Below are positions 52,591 through 60,925 of a stretch of DNA of 64,000 bases, one piece after another (position 1 is the first letter of the stretch; each line of letters starts with the position of its first letter). The notes beneath the pieces were generated by a model, which worked only from the letters and a program-made list of their open reading frames with translations, ran no database searches and was not told the origin of the DNA. The stretch is from contig JBJEUH010000083.1 in NCBI GenBank assembly GCA_051883735.1, positions 1 through 64,000 on the forward strand, read 5' to 3'. Both the position numbers and the translations under genes were made by a program. This DNA comes from Ventricola sp051883735. Lineage in GTDB: Bacteria > Bacillota > Clostridia > Christensenellales > Aristaeellaceae.

Positions 52591-54162
52591 ATGACAAAGT
52601 ATCTGATCAAGCGTATTCTGCACGGGTTGGTCTCTGTGGTGATCGTTGTCGGCATCGTGATGCTGCTGATTTACTCCGCACTGGATCGACAGCTGATTTT
52701 TGCCATGGACCCCACCTACAAGCAACTGGGCAATAATCAGAAGGAAGCATACATGTACCGCAAATGGGAGGAGTACGGCTACATCGACTATGTACCCTAC
52801 ACCGAGTATTTGCTCGAGCTCACCGCAAAAGACGAAATCACCGAGGAAGAGCGCCTGTCCGTCGCCAGCTTCGGCAAAAAGCCGGAGAACGACAGCGAGG
52901 ACGTGGCGAAGTACGTTCAGCAGTTCACCGAGACCTATGAATCCAGGGGCTACACGGTGATCCGCAGGGATGCAAAAATGCAGACCCCGAAGAAGTATGT
53001 CTCCGGCGGACAGCAGCAGCTGTTTGCCTACAAGGACAAGCCCCTGCTTGCCCGCCTGGTGAATTATTTCACCGGCATTCTCAGCGTTGACAACATTCAC
53101 TATGTGCAGGAAGACATCGAAAACCGCGGCCTGACCTTCACGCTGCATGACCCGCTGTACGGCGGCGAGAAGTTCTCCCCCGCGATCATCGGCAATGGCA
53201 CCAAGCACAAGTATTTATTATATTTTGACAATCGGTTCCCCTTTGTGCACCAGAACCTGCTCCAGGTCAACCTGGGTAAGTCCTACGCCGTGAACCTGGG
53301 CGTGGACGTGTTTGACACCATGACCATGCCGCAGGGTTCCTACGTCCTGTCCACCGTGGCCTATCCCACCGGCCTGGTGGAGGAGAGCGCCGACGACCTG
53401 CATTCCGCCGTCTATATCGCCGGCTCCCAGCAGACCAATATGGTCTCCACCGCCCGCTTCACCGACGACTACACCTCAGTGTCCACGGTGAAGAACGCCA
53501 AGTCCAAGGTGGGCTTCTCCTTCGTCATCGGCATCCTGTCCTCGCTGATGGCCTACGCCCTGGGCGTGCCGCTGGGCATCGCCATGGCCCGCAAGAAGGA
53601 TGGGCTGCTGGATAAGCTGGGCACCCTCTACATCGTCTTCATCATCGCCGTCCCCTCGCTGGCCTACATCTTCCTGTTCAAGGCCATCGGCGGCGCGATG
53701 GGCCTGCCGACCACCTTCGACATCGACAAGAGCAGCTGGCTGATGTATGTGCTGCCCATCGTGTCCCTGGCGCTGCCCTCCGTGGCCAATCTGATGAAGT
53801 GGCTGCGCCGCTACATGATCGACCAGATGAACTCCGACTATGTGAAGTTCGCCCGCAGCGGCGGCCTCTCCGAGAACGAGATCTTCACCAAGCACATCCT
53901 CAAGAACGCCATCATCCCGCTGGTGCACGGCATCCCCGGCACGGTGCTCTTCGCCATCACCGGCGCCATCATCACCGAGCGCGTGTATGTGGTACCCGGC
54001 GCGGGCAACCTGCTCACCAAGGCCATCAACATGTACGACAACGGCGTGATTGTCGGCGTGACGCTGTTCTACGCGCTGCTGTCCATCGTCAGCCTCATCC
54101 TGGGCGACGTCCTCATGTCGCTGGTGGACCCGAGAATCTCCTTTACATCGAAAGCAAGGTAA
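52591..54162 (+). CDS. oppB: ABC transporter permease, OppB/DppB type, with large external insertion
   Basis: 523 residues against about 310 for normal OppB. One N-terminal helix (about 8-31) is followed by ~270 residues predicted outside the membrane. The five-helix BPD_transp_1 domain starts near 305, with an EAA loop DYVKFARSGGLSENEIFTKHIL (about 412). The extra region (about 34-300) has no cysteine pairs and no motif I recognise. The start is ATG 52591 (MTKYLIKRI); ribosome site GAGAGATGAGAG. It may contact the enlarged binding protein. Confidence 0.92.
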   Translation: MTKYLIKRILHGLVSVVIVVGIVMLLIYSALDRQLIFAMDPTYKQLGNNQKEAYMYRKWEEYGYIDYVPYTEYLLELTAKDEITEEERLSVASFGKKPENDSEDVAKYVQQFTETYESRGYTVIRRDAKMQTPKKYVSGGQQQLFAYKDKPLLARLVNYFTGILSVDNIHYVQEDIENRGLTFTLHDPLYGGEKFSPAIIGNGTKHKYLLYFDNRFPFVHQNLLQVNLGKSYAVNLGVDVFDTMTMPQGSYVLSTVAYPTGLVEESADDLHSAVYIAGSQQTNMVSTARFTDDYTSVSTVKNAKSKVGFSFVIGILSSLMAYALGVPLGIAMARKKDGLLDKLGTLYIVFIIAVPSLAYIFLFKAIGGAMGLPTTFDIDKSSWLMYVLPIVSLALPSVANLMKWLRRYMIDQMNSDYVKFARSGGLSENEIFTKHILKNAIIPLVHGIPGTVLFAITGAIITERVYVVPGAGNLLTKAINMYDNGVIVGVTLFYALLSIVSLILGDVLMSLVDPRISFTSKAR

Positions 54163-54168
54163 GAGACC

Positions 54169-55146
54169 ATGAAAAACGAACAGATGAAATTCGATGAACT
54201 GAACCTGTCTGATGAGGAGCTCTTTTCCCGGGTTAACCACAGCGACCTGGAATCCGAAAAGATCACGGCTCCCCGGTATTCCTATTGGCGCAGCGTATTC
54301 CGCGTGTTCTTCCGCAAGCGCTCGAATGTGGTGATTCTGACCCTGTTCGCGCTGCTCCTGCTCTTCATCTATGTGTATCCGGCGATCGTCCCCTACGACC
54401 AGTTTGCCAACCTGATGGACTCCTCCGCCAAGCACCTGACCCCCTCGGCCGCCATTGAGAAGTATGGCTTCAGCCTGGAATGGATCTTCGGCTCCGGCAA
54501 GTCGGGCGAGTCCACCTTCGGCGCGGTCTGGAACGGCGCGAGAATCTCCATCACCATGGCGTTCATCTGCGCGCTCATCAACATGACGGTGGGCATCCTC
54601 GTGGGCGCCGTGTGGGGCTTCTCCAAGAAGGTGGATATCGTGATGACCGAGGTGTACAACATCATCGGCAACGTGCCCTACATCCTGTTCATCTCCGTGC
54701 TGGTGCTGATCTTCTCCGCAGGCTTCTGGACGATGGTGTTCGCGCTGACCGTCACCGGCTGGCTGAGCATCGCGTACTTCATCCGCACCCAGGTCATCAT
54801 CATCCGCGACCGCGAGTACAACCTGGCCTCCCGCTGCCTGGGCACGCCCATTCTGCGCATCGCCACCAAGAACATCCTGCCCTTCATGACCTCCATCATC
54901 GTGACCCTTGTCGCCACGGAGATCCCCTCCTACATCAGCTACGAGGTGTTCCTCTCCTACATCGGCATGGGCATGTCCGAAATGTCCCTGGGCAAGATGA
55001 TCTATGAGGCGGAGAACGCCATGCTGACCCCCGGCTGGCAGTTCGAATTCTGGACGCCGGTCGCCGTCGCCTCGATCATCACGGTGGTGCTGTACGTGGT
55101 CGGCCAGAACCTGGGCGACGCGTCCGACCCCAGGACCCATATGTGA
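54169..55146 (+). CDS. oppC: ABC transporter permease, OppC/DppC type
   Basis: 325 residues: N-terminal cytoplasmic tail (about 1-60), first helix near 62-82, and the five-helix permease domain with EAA loop EYNLASRCLGTPILRIATKNILP (about 213). Standard OppC size. It begins six bases after oppB and ends 11 bases before oppD. Confidence 0.95.
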   Translation: MKNEQMKFDELNLSDEELFSRVNHSDLESEKITAPRYSYWRSVFRVFFRKRSNVVILTLFALLLLFIYVYPAIVPYDQFANLMDSSAKHLTPSAAIEKYGFSLEWIFGSGKSGESTFGAVWNGARISITMAFICALINMTVGILVGAVWGFSKKVDIVMTEVYNIIGNVPYILFISVLVLIFSAGFWTMVFALTVTGWLSIAYFIRTQVIIIRDREYNLASRCLGTPILRIATKNILPFMTSIIVTLVATEIPSYISYEVFLSYIGMGMSEMSLGKMIYEAENAMLTPGWQFEFWTPVAVASIITVVLYVVGQNLGDASDPRTHM

Positions 55147-55157
55147 GGTGCGGTATC

Positions 55158-56906
55158 ATGGAAGAGAAGAATGTGCTCCTGTCCGTCAGGGACCTGGAGG
55201 TCAAGTTCAATGTCCGCGGCCGCGTGCTGACGGCGATTCGCGGCATCTCGCTGGACATCCTGGAGAACGAGTCCATCGCCATCGTGGGCGAGTCCGGCTC
55301 GGGCAAATCCGTGTTCACCAAGACCTTTGCCGGCATGCTGGACGCCAACGGCTTCATCAGCCAGGGCGACGTGATCTTCAACGACGCCGAGCTGGTGGAT
55401 ACCGTGGTGCCCATGACCGACAGCCGCTGGAAGGCCGTGAAGGGCATCCGGGAGAAGCTCGATCAGTATGCCCGTCTGGAAAACGGCGCCGCGACCTACA
55501 ACGCGATGCGGGCGCTGAACGCCGAGCTGGAGGCCCGCGCTTCCCTGAGCCCCGAGGATGCGCAGAAGCTGGACGACGAGATCAGCGAGCTGGTTTATCA
55601 GCGCACCGAGGCCTTCAACCTGAAGCAGACCCTCGATCCCCACAACGAAAAGGCCAAAATCCGGGAGACTGCGGCGCAGATCGCCGAGCTCGATGCGAAG
55701 ATCAAGGCGCTGCAGAAACACAAGGCCGATATGGTCGAGGCCCGCAGGAAGGCCGCTGCTGCCGATACCGCCTACCGCCAGCAGCACGCGAGCCGCATGT
55801 CGGCGCTCAAGCAGCGCTATCACAGCGAGATTCAGCAGCCCATCAGCGAGGACGTCCGCCGCCGCAACGAGACGCTCGCCTATGAGGTCTATCTGTCCGT
55901 GGGCCGCTACGGCACGGTCAAGCGCAGCAAGTGCATCCGCCTGCTGCTGGAGGAGCTGCGCAAGGCCATGCTCACGGGCAGGGATCTGCGCGATGACGCC
56001 GTGCTCAACGCGGTGTTCGACGCGGTGACCTTCCGCGTGAAGTACCTGGACAGGACGGAGACCCGCCTGCACGGCACCTGCGTGATCAACCTGGCCAAGG
56101 TCAAGGACGCCAACGACTGGACGCAGATCCGCGGCAAGCGGATCGCCACCGTATTCCAGGACCCCATGACCAGCCTGAACCCCATCATCACCATCGGCAA
56201 GCAGATCACCTCCGTCATCCTCAAGCACCAGCAGTGCTCCGAGGCGGAGGCCCGCCTGCGCGCGCTGGAGCTGATGCACAAGGTGGGCATCCCCAACGCC
56301 GAAAAGCGCTTTGACGACTACCCCTTCCAGTATTCCGGCGGCATGCGCCAGCGCATCGTGATCGCCATCGCGCTCTCCTGCCAGCCCAAGATCCTGATTT
56401 GCGACGAGCCGACGACCGCGCTGGATGTGACCATTCAGGCGCAGATTCTCAAGCTGCTCAAGGATTTGCAGAGGGAATTCAACTACACCATCGTGTTCAT
56501 CACCCATGACCTGGGCGTGGTGGCCAACATCGCCGACCGCGTGGCCGTGATGTATGCCGGGCAGATCGTGGAGCTGGGCAGGGTGGACGAGGTATTCTTC
56601 GATCCCCGCCATCCCTACACCTGGGCGCTGCTCTCCTCTCTGCCCCAGCTGGCGCAGAAGAATACCGTGCTGTATTCCATCGCCGGCACGCCGCCGTCCC
56701 TGTACAACAAGATCGTCGGCGATCCCTTTGCGCCGCGGAATCCGTATTGCATGAAGATCGACACCCTGCTCGACCCGCCCATGTTCCAGATCACTGAGAC
56801 CCATTTCGCCAAGACCTGGCTGCTGGACCCCCGTGCGCCTAAGGTGGAGAAGCCGGAGATCATCCAGAACATCCACGAGAAGCTGATCGAGGCTTTCAAC
56901 ATCTGA
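55158..56906 (+). CDS. oppD: ABC transporter ATP-binding protein, OppD type, with ~230-residue insertion
   Basis: 582 residues; normal OppD is about 330-350. All ATPase motifs are intact: Walker A GESGSGKS (44-51), Q-loop Gln334 in FQDPMTSLNP, signature YSGGMRQR (392-399), Walker B ILICDEP (412-418), switch His450, and the C-terminal oligopeptide domain HPYTWALLSSLP. The distance from Walker A to the Q-loop is 284 residues instead of roughly 50-60. The insertion (about 85-320) is highly charged and helical, with a coiled-coil-like stretch at about 163-210 (AQIAELDAKIKALQKHKADM). The start ATG is 55158. Reading frame is open throughout, so this is not a frameshift artefact. Role of the insertion unknown. 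Confidence 0.93.
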   Translation: MEEKNVLLSVRDLEVKFNVRGRVLTAIRGISLDILENESIAIVGESGSGKSVFTKTFAGMLDANGFISQGDVIFNDAELVDTVVPMTDSRWKAVKGIREKLDQYARLENGAATYNAMRALNAELEARASLSPEDAQKLDDEISELVYQRTEAFNLKQTLDPHNEKAKIRETAAQIAELDAKIKALQKHKADMVEARRKAAAADTAYRQQHASRMSALKQRYHSEIQQPISEDVRRRNETLAYEVYLSVGRYGTVKRSKCIRLLLEELRKAMLTGRDLRDDAVLNAVFDAVTFRVKYLDRTETRLHGTCVINLAKVKDANDWTQIRGKRIATVFQDPMTSLNPIITIGKQITSVILKHQQCSEAEARLRALELMHKVGIPNAEKRFDDYPFQYSGGMRQRIVIAIALSCQPKILICDEPTTALDVTIQAQILKLLKDLQREFNYTIVFITHDLGVVANIADRVAVMYAGQIVELGRVDEVFFDPRHPYTWALLSSLPQLAQKNTVLYSIAGTPPSLYNKIVGDPFAPRNPYCMKIDTLLDPPMFQITETHFAKTWLLDPRAPKVEKPEIIQNIHEKLIEAFNI

Positions 56907-56921
56907 CAGGAGGTAAGACTG

Positions 56922-58223
56922 ATGAATACGAGCGAAAACGCCGCCAACGTCAAGGCCTCCCATCTGCCGGAGCACGGGCCCGTGGACGAGAATGGCCGCG
57001 AGATTATCCTTTCCATCAAGAACGTTGACATCACCTTCGGCAAGGGCGAAAACGCCGTCAGGGCGGTGAAAAACGCCAGCTTTGACATCTACAAGGGCGA
57101 GACCTTCTCCCTGGTGGGCGAGTCCGGCTCCGGCAAGACCACCATCGGCCGCGCGGTCATCCGCGTGAACCCCTGCGCCGCCGGCGAGATCCGCTACAAG
57201 GGCACGCGCATTTCCGGCAAGATCCCCCGGTCTCTGGACAAGGAGGTCATCCGCAACATCCAGATGGTGTTCCAGGACCCCGCCGCCTCGCTGAACGAGC
57301 GCGCCACCGTGGACTACATCATCTCCGAGGGCCTGTACAACTTCCATCTGTTCAGGAACGAGGCTGACCGCGTCAGCAAGGTGGAGACCATCATCAACGA
57401 GGTCGGCCTGCTGCCCGAGCACCTGACCCGCTATCCCCACGAGTTTTCCGGCGGCCAGCGCCAGCGCATCGGCCTGGCCCGCGCCACGGTGATGGAGCCG
57501 GAGCTGATCATCGCCGACGAGCCCATCTCCGCGCTGGACGTCTCCATCCGCGCTCAGGTGCTGAACCTGATGAAGAAGTTCCAGAAGGAACGCGATGTGA
57601 CGTACCTGTTCATCGCCCACGACCTGTCGATCGTGCGCTTCATCTCGGACCGCATCGCCGTGATCTACAAGGGCAACATCGTGGAGATTGCCGAAACCGG
57701 CGAGTTGTTTGACTTCCCGCTGCACCCCTACACCCGTTCCCTGATCTCCGCCATCCCGATTCCCGACCCCATCCTGGAAAAGAGCAAGGTGCTCTTTACC
57801 TACGATCCCTCCGTTCACGATTACAGCGTGGACAAGCCGGAGCTGACGGACATCGGCCACGGCCATTTCGTCTTCGGCAACAAGAAGGAAATCGAGGCCT
57901 ACAAGGCCCTGCGCGAAAAGGGCGAGGTCATCAAGTCCATCACCATCCTCAAGCCGGGCGAGGAGCCGCCCGCCGCGCAGGAAGAGGCATGGAACCTTGA
58001 CGCGGAGTTCATCAACGCCCCTGTCCACGACACCGGCAGCAAGTGGCTGAGCTTTCTGTCCTTCCTGCTGCCCCTGCTGGGCCTTCTGGCCGGCGTGCTG
58101 TTCAGGAAGAAGAACTATATCCGCAACTACAAGGCCTGCAAGAAGGGCGCGCTCGTCGGTCTGGCGCTGTGGTGCGTGATCCCGCTCCTCTTCGCGCTGC
58201 TGCTGCTGCTGGCGGTCATATGA
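56922..58223 (+). CDS. oppF: ABC transporter ATP-binding protein, OppF type, with C-terminal membrane hairpin
   Basis: 433 residues. Walker A GESGSGKT (66-73), Q-loop Gln118, signature FSGGQRQR (175-182), Walker B LIIADEP (195-201), switch His232, and the oligopeptide domain HPYTRSLISAIP. After about residue 345 comes a linker, then two predicted transmembrane helices (375-394 and 409-433) separated by a basic loop (RKKNYIRNYKACKKG). An OppF with its own membrane anchor is unusual. AGGAGGT precedes the ATG. Confidence 0.93.
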   Translation: MNTSENAANVKASHLPEHGPVDENGREIILSIKNVDITFGKGENAVRAVKNASFDIYKGETFSLVGESGSGKTTIGRAVIRVNPCAAGEIRYKGTRISGKIPRSLDKEVIRNIQMVFQDPAASLNERATVDYIISEGLYNFHLFRNEADRVSKVETIINEVGLLPEHLTRYPHEFSGGQRQRIGLARATVMEPELIIADEPISALDVSIRAQVLNLMKKFQKERDVTYLFIAHDLSIVRFISDRIAVIYKGNIVEIAETGELFDFPLHPYTRSLISAIPIPDPILEKSKVLFTYDPSVHDYSVDKPELTDIGHGHFVFGNKKEIEAYKALREKGEVIKSITILKPGEEPPAAQEEAWNLDAEFINAPVHDTGSKWLSFLSFLLPLLGLLAGVLFRKKNYIRNYKACKKGALVGLALWCVIPLLFALLLLLAVI

Positions 58224-58245
58224 CCCGCCTGAGGGAGAGATCGGC

Positions 58246-59508
58246 ATGAAACGAACAGCTCCGGACCGTACCGCCTTTCAGCCCAGGCCCGTAGATCGGG
58301 TGGAGGTGCACGACAGGCATGCAGGGGTACGGATCATTCTAGCAGCCCTCGCCGTCGTCATCGCGGTGGCCGCCTTCGCCTGGGCCATCGGCGCCCTCAC
58401 GCGCGTCGATCAGGGCTGGCGCGAGATCGAGGTCAGCTCCTCGGGCGAGATGAACTGCAGCCAGGACTTCATCTTCAGCTATGACCTGGGCGGCAGCGGC
58501 ATTTCCGCAGCGGCAGAGCTCAAGGCCATCACCGCGCTGTACAGCGAGGCGACAGAGCGTGCCTACCGCGTCTTCAGCGTCTATGAGCCCTGCGAGGGAG
58601 ATAACAACCTGTACGCGCTCAACCGCAGCGTCAACACGCCCGTGCAGGTGGACCCGCTGCTGTACCAGGCGTTTGAGCTGGTGGAGCGGCTGGGCAGCCG
58701 GTATGTCTATCTGGCGCCGGTGTACGCGGAATACCACAGCCTGTTCTTCTGCAGCGAGGACTGGGAAACCCAGGGCTTTGATCCCTATCAGAACGAGGAC
58801 GTCCGCCTCTTTATGGAGCAGGCGGCGGCGTTTGCCCGCAGCCCCGCGGACGTGCGCGTGGAGCTGCTGGGGAATTCCACCCTCCGGCTGACGGCGTCGG
58901 ACGCCTATCTGGCCTTTGCCGAGGAATACGGCATTGTGAACCTGGTGGACTTTTCCTTGATGAAGAACGCCTTTGTCATCGACGCGCTGGCCCAGGTGAT
59001 GGAGGATGCCGGCTACAACCGAGGGGTCATCTCCAGCTATGACGGCTTTGTCCGCAGCCTGAGCGCCCCGCAGCTGAGCTATGCCTACAACCTGTATGAT
59101 CAGCCGCAGGGGCAGCCGGTGTGCAAGGCCGCCCGCCTGAGCTATGGCGGCGGAACGAGCCTGGTGAACCTGCGCAGCTTCCCGCTGAACCGCCAGAAGG
59201 AAATCCATTTCTATGTGTTCGCAGACGGGACGGTGCGCACCGCCTATGCAGACCTGAAAGACGGCATGAGCCGGAGCGCCCTCCCCTCGCTGCTGGCCAC
59301 CTCCCACAGCGCCGGCTGCGCCGAAACGCTGCTCCGTCTCCTGCCCTTCTACGCCGCCGAAACGCTGGACGAAGCGGGCCTCCTGACCCTGGCGGAGCAG
59401 GGGATCTTCCCCCTGTATCCCCTGAACGGGCGCATCGTGGCGACCGACAGCGGCGTGACGCTCGACGAGGTTGCCGAAGGATATCAGGTGATCCGACCTG
59501 AATACTGA
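58246..59508 (+). CDS. Divergent ApbE-like membrane-anchored protein
   Basis: 420 residues with a single membrane helix (about 29-50) and an extracytoplasmic domain. The order of segments resembles ApbE FMN transferases: LYALNRS...VQVDPLLYQAFELVERL (about 120-150) and VDFSLMKNAFVIDALAQVMEDAGYNRGVISS (about 238-265), which corresponds to the GxxxKGxxxD region. The metal and FMN-site residues are largely changed, so transfer activity is doubtful. Two cysteines lie in the first half. It is the last gene of the opp transcription unit, 22 bases after oppF. Alternative: unrelated membrane protein with a similar fold. Confidence 0.55.
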   Translation: MKRTAPDRTAFQPRPVDRVEVHDRHAGVRIILAALAVVIAVAAFAWAIGALTRVDQGWREIEVSSSGEMNCSQDFIFSYDLGGSGISAAAELKAITALYSEATERAYRVFSVYEPCEGDNNLYALNRSVNTPVQVDPLLYQAFELVERLGSRYVYLAPVYAEYHSLFFCSEDWETQGFDPYQNEDVRLFMEQAAAFARSPADVRVELLGNSTLRLTASDAYLAFAEEYGIVNLVDFSLMKNAFVIDALAQVMEDAGYNRGVISSYDGFVRSLSAPQLSYAYNLYDQPQGQPVCKAARLSYGGGTSLVNLRSFPLNRQKEIHFYVFADGTVRTAYADLKDGMSRSALPSLLATSHSAGCAETLLRLLPFYAAETLDEAGLLTLAEQGIFPLYPLNGRIVATDSGVTLDEVAEGYQVIRPEY

Positions 59509-59530
59509 TTTCATCCTGAGTCGTTTCTAT

Positions 59531-59664
59531 GCGCGCGAAGCGAAGAAGGGAGTCTGAGGGATGAATCCCTCAGGCGGGTTTGGGCGGCAGCCCAACGTTT
59601 CCCATCATATCGGAAAAAGTAGTTTCAGAGCAGGCTGCGTAGCAGCCTACGATTGAAACGGGTA
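59531..59664 (+). repeat. Dispersed intergenic repeat, copy D (full)
   Basis: GCGCGAAGCGAAGAAGGGAG, hairpin TGAGGGAT-GAATCCCTCA, core TTTGGGCGGCAGCCCAACGT (about 59579-59598), about 33 variable bases, then hairpin GTTTCAGAGCAGGCTGC / GCAGCCTACGATTGAAAC and CGGGT. Same plan as copy C at 47353-47486. It fills half of the 353-base gap between the ApbE-like gene and spo0A; the rest is AT-rich with the terminator below. Confidence 0.85.
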
Positions 59665-59732
59665 CGATTAACAAAGTAAAGTAAGTAAGTAGAGTAAGAA
59701 TTTAGGAACAAATTGGTATAAGACTGCGCACA

Positions 59733-59808
59733 GAAAAAGCGCCTTCCTTGTTCGCTTTCATACCGACTACCGGGCACTGAAAAGCGAACGCCGCAAGGCG
59801 CTTTTTTC
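59733..59808. terminator. Large bidirectional terminator between the opp operon and spo0A
   Basis: Outer stem AAAAAGCGCCTT / AAGGCGCTTTTTT with an inner pairing TTCGCTTTCA / TGAAAAGCGAA. T-runs follow on both strands, so it can end the opp transcript and the spo0A transcript. Confidence 0.85.
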
Positions 59809-59861
59809 ATTTGGCCAAATTGCTGCTGACAGGTCTGCCGCGCAATTCTCATCCCTTCATC

Positions 59862-60602
59862 CTACGCCACCCGCATCCGCTGCACGAGCATGCCGATGAT
59901 CTGCGCGTTGGTGGGCTTGCCCCTGGCGGGGTCGAGCGTATTGCCAAACAGCCCGTACACGCCGCGCGCCGCGGCCGCGTCCATCGTGCTCTCCACCGCG
60001 TGACGGATGAGCCGCTCCACGCTCTGCGGGGTTGTATGAAAGCGCTCGGCGATCGGCTGATACAGGCGCTTGCCCACGGCGAACAGGCGGGCCTCGTTTT
60101 CATACGCCAGCGCAGACGCCCAGGCCAGATAGGCAAATCCCCTGAGCTGCGCATTCATGCCCATCGCGCCAAGCAGCGCGCAGGCCTGCTGATACGGCTC
60201 CTGCGCCGCCTCCCAGTCGATGAAATGATCGATGGCATCCATCTGCGTCACCAGCGCGTCGCGCAGCTGATCCTTTTCCCAGGGGACGCGCACCACCGCG
60301 TGCGCGCCGCGCCTGCGAAAGCCCTCGTCAACAGACGGCATCATGGAGCCGCCGATGACCCGCGGCATCCGATCGCCCAGCATCTCGCGCAGGCAGTCCA
60401 CCACGCCGAGGCCGTCCATGCCCGGCAGCACCGCGTCGATGACCAGGATATCCGGCGCGAGCCTCCTGCTGCTCTCAAGCGCCGCGCGTCCGTCTGTGAC
60501 GATCTGCATCGTGCAGCGCTCGCCGTCATCCAGCTCCCGCTTGAGGTGCTCCGCCACGCGCCTGTCGCGCACGGCGCACAGGATGTTTACCTTGCCCAGC
60601 AT
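59862..60602 (-). CDS. spo0A: Spo0A, sporulation response regulator, with degenerate receiver domain
   Basis: 246 residues. The C-terminal DNA-binding domain is clear: ITKxLYPxIA-like KRLYQPIAERFHTTPQSVERLIRHAVES (about 180-207), then LFGNT and KPTNAQIIGML. The N-terminal receiver keeps the phosphoacceptor Asp56 (ILVIDAVLPGMDG). It lacks the acidic pair (VRDRR where ADDN is expected) and the conserved lysine (VPWE in place of KPFD, Val106). The conserved Thr position is also altered (GGSMM). The gene is in the classic place downstream of spoIVB, so it is probably this genome's spo0A and not a paralogue. The start ATG at 60602 has purine-rich AAGGCGG upstream. Confidence 0.9.
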   Translation of the reverse strand: MLGKVNILCAVRDRRVAEHLKRELDDGERCTMQIVTDGRAALESSRRLAPDILVIDAVLPGMDGLGVVDCLREMLGDRMPRVIGGSMMPSVDEGFRRRGAHAVVRVPWEKDQLRDALVTQMDAIDHFIDWEAAQEPYQQACALLGAMGMNAQLRGFAYLAWASALAYENEARLFAVGKRLYQPIAERFHTTPQSVERLIRHAVESTMDAAAARGVYGLFGNTLDPARGKPTNAQIIGMLVQRMRVA

Positions 60603-60626
60603 CGCCTTCCGCCCGCCTTTCGTGCC

Positions 60627-60779
60627 TCACGCAGCCGCCTGCCCGCTCACCATGCCGTCGCTTTGCTCCAGCATCCATTCGATGTACATGCCGTATCCCT
60701 GAGCCGAGTCGCTCAGGTACACGTGCGTGACCGCGCCGATGATCCGTCCGTCCTGAATGATCGGGCTTCCGCTCATGAG
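60627..60779 (-). pseudogene. spoIVB: 3' fragment of spoIVB, interrupted at the recombinase element
   Basis: The frame from 60779 to the stop at 60627 encodes the last ~50 residues of SpoIVB: MSGSPIIQDGRIIGAVTHV (including the catalytic serine of MSGSP) and YLSDSAQGYGMYIEWMLEQ. Upstream of the methionine at 60776 the sequence no longer resembles SpoIVB (the expected GGIVQG is replaced by RCLYGKTL). Its PDZ domain and catalytic His are missing from the window. SpoIVB is the forespore protease that triggers SigK processing. The fragment may be joined to its 5' half by excision of the adjacent element, or it may be a remnant. spo0A follows 24 bases later as usual. Confidence 0.9.
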
Positions 60780-60781
60780 CG
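60770..60781. other. Palindrome at the spoIVB/element junction (candidate attachment-site core)
   Basis: The 12-base perfect palindrome CGCTCATGAGCG lies exactly where SpoIVB homology begins. Large serine recombinases use short imperfectly symmetric sites with a 2-bp crossover. The real att limits cannot be set without the other junction or an uninterrupted relative. Confidence 0.5.
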
Positions 60782-60925
60782 TTTTCCCATAGAGACAACG
60801 TTTTTTTGAAATGTTCGGGTTCATTTTCCATCTGTATTGTATTCGTCACTGCCGGTATACATTCGTCATTTTTCGTAGAAATGAGCAATTCAACAGCCCT
60901 ATGCTTTCTCATTATCGCCTTACTC

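Noticed and set aside
55002..58247. 1,081-residue minus-strand ORF opposite oppC-oppF
   Set aside because: Antisense reading of strongly biased GC-rich genes; composition (Ala/Gly/His/Val/Leu) is typical of such shadows and the plus-strand genes have full motif sets.
59862..60602. Idea that this Spo0A is only a paralogue of the real one
   Set aside because: The directly preceding spoIVB fragment gives the universal spoIVB-spo0A order, so it is most simply the native spo0A; a second copy elsewhere cannot be excluded.
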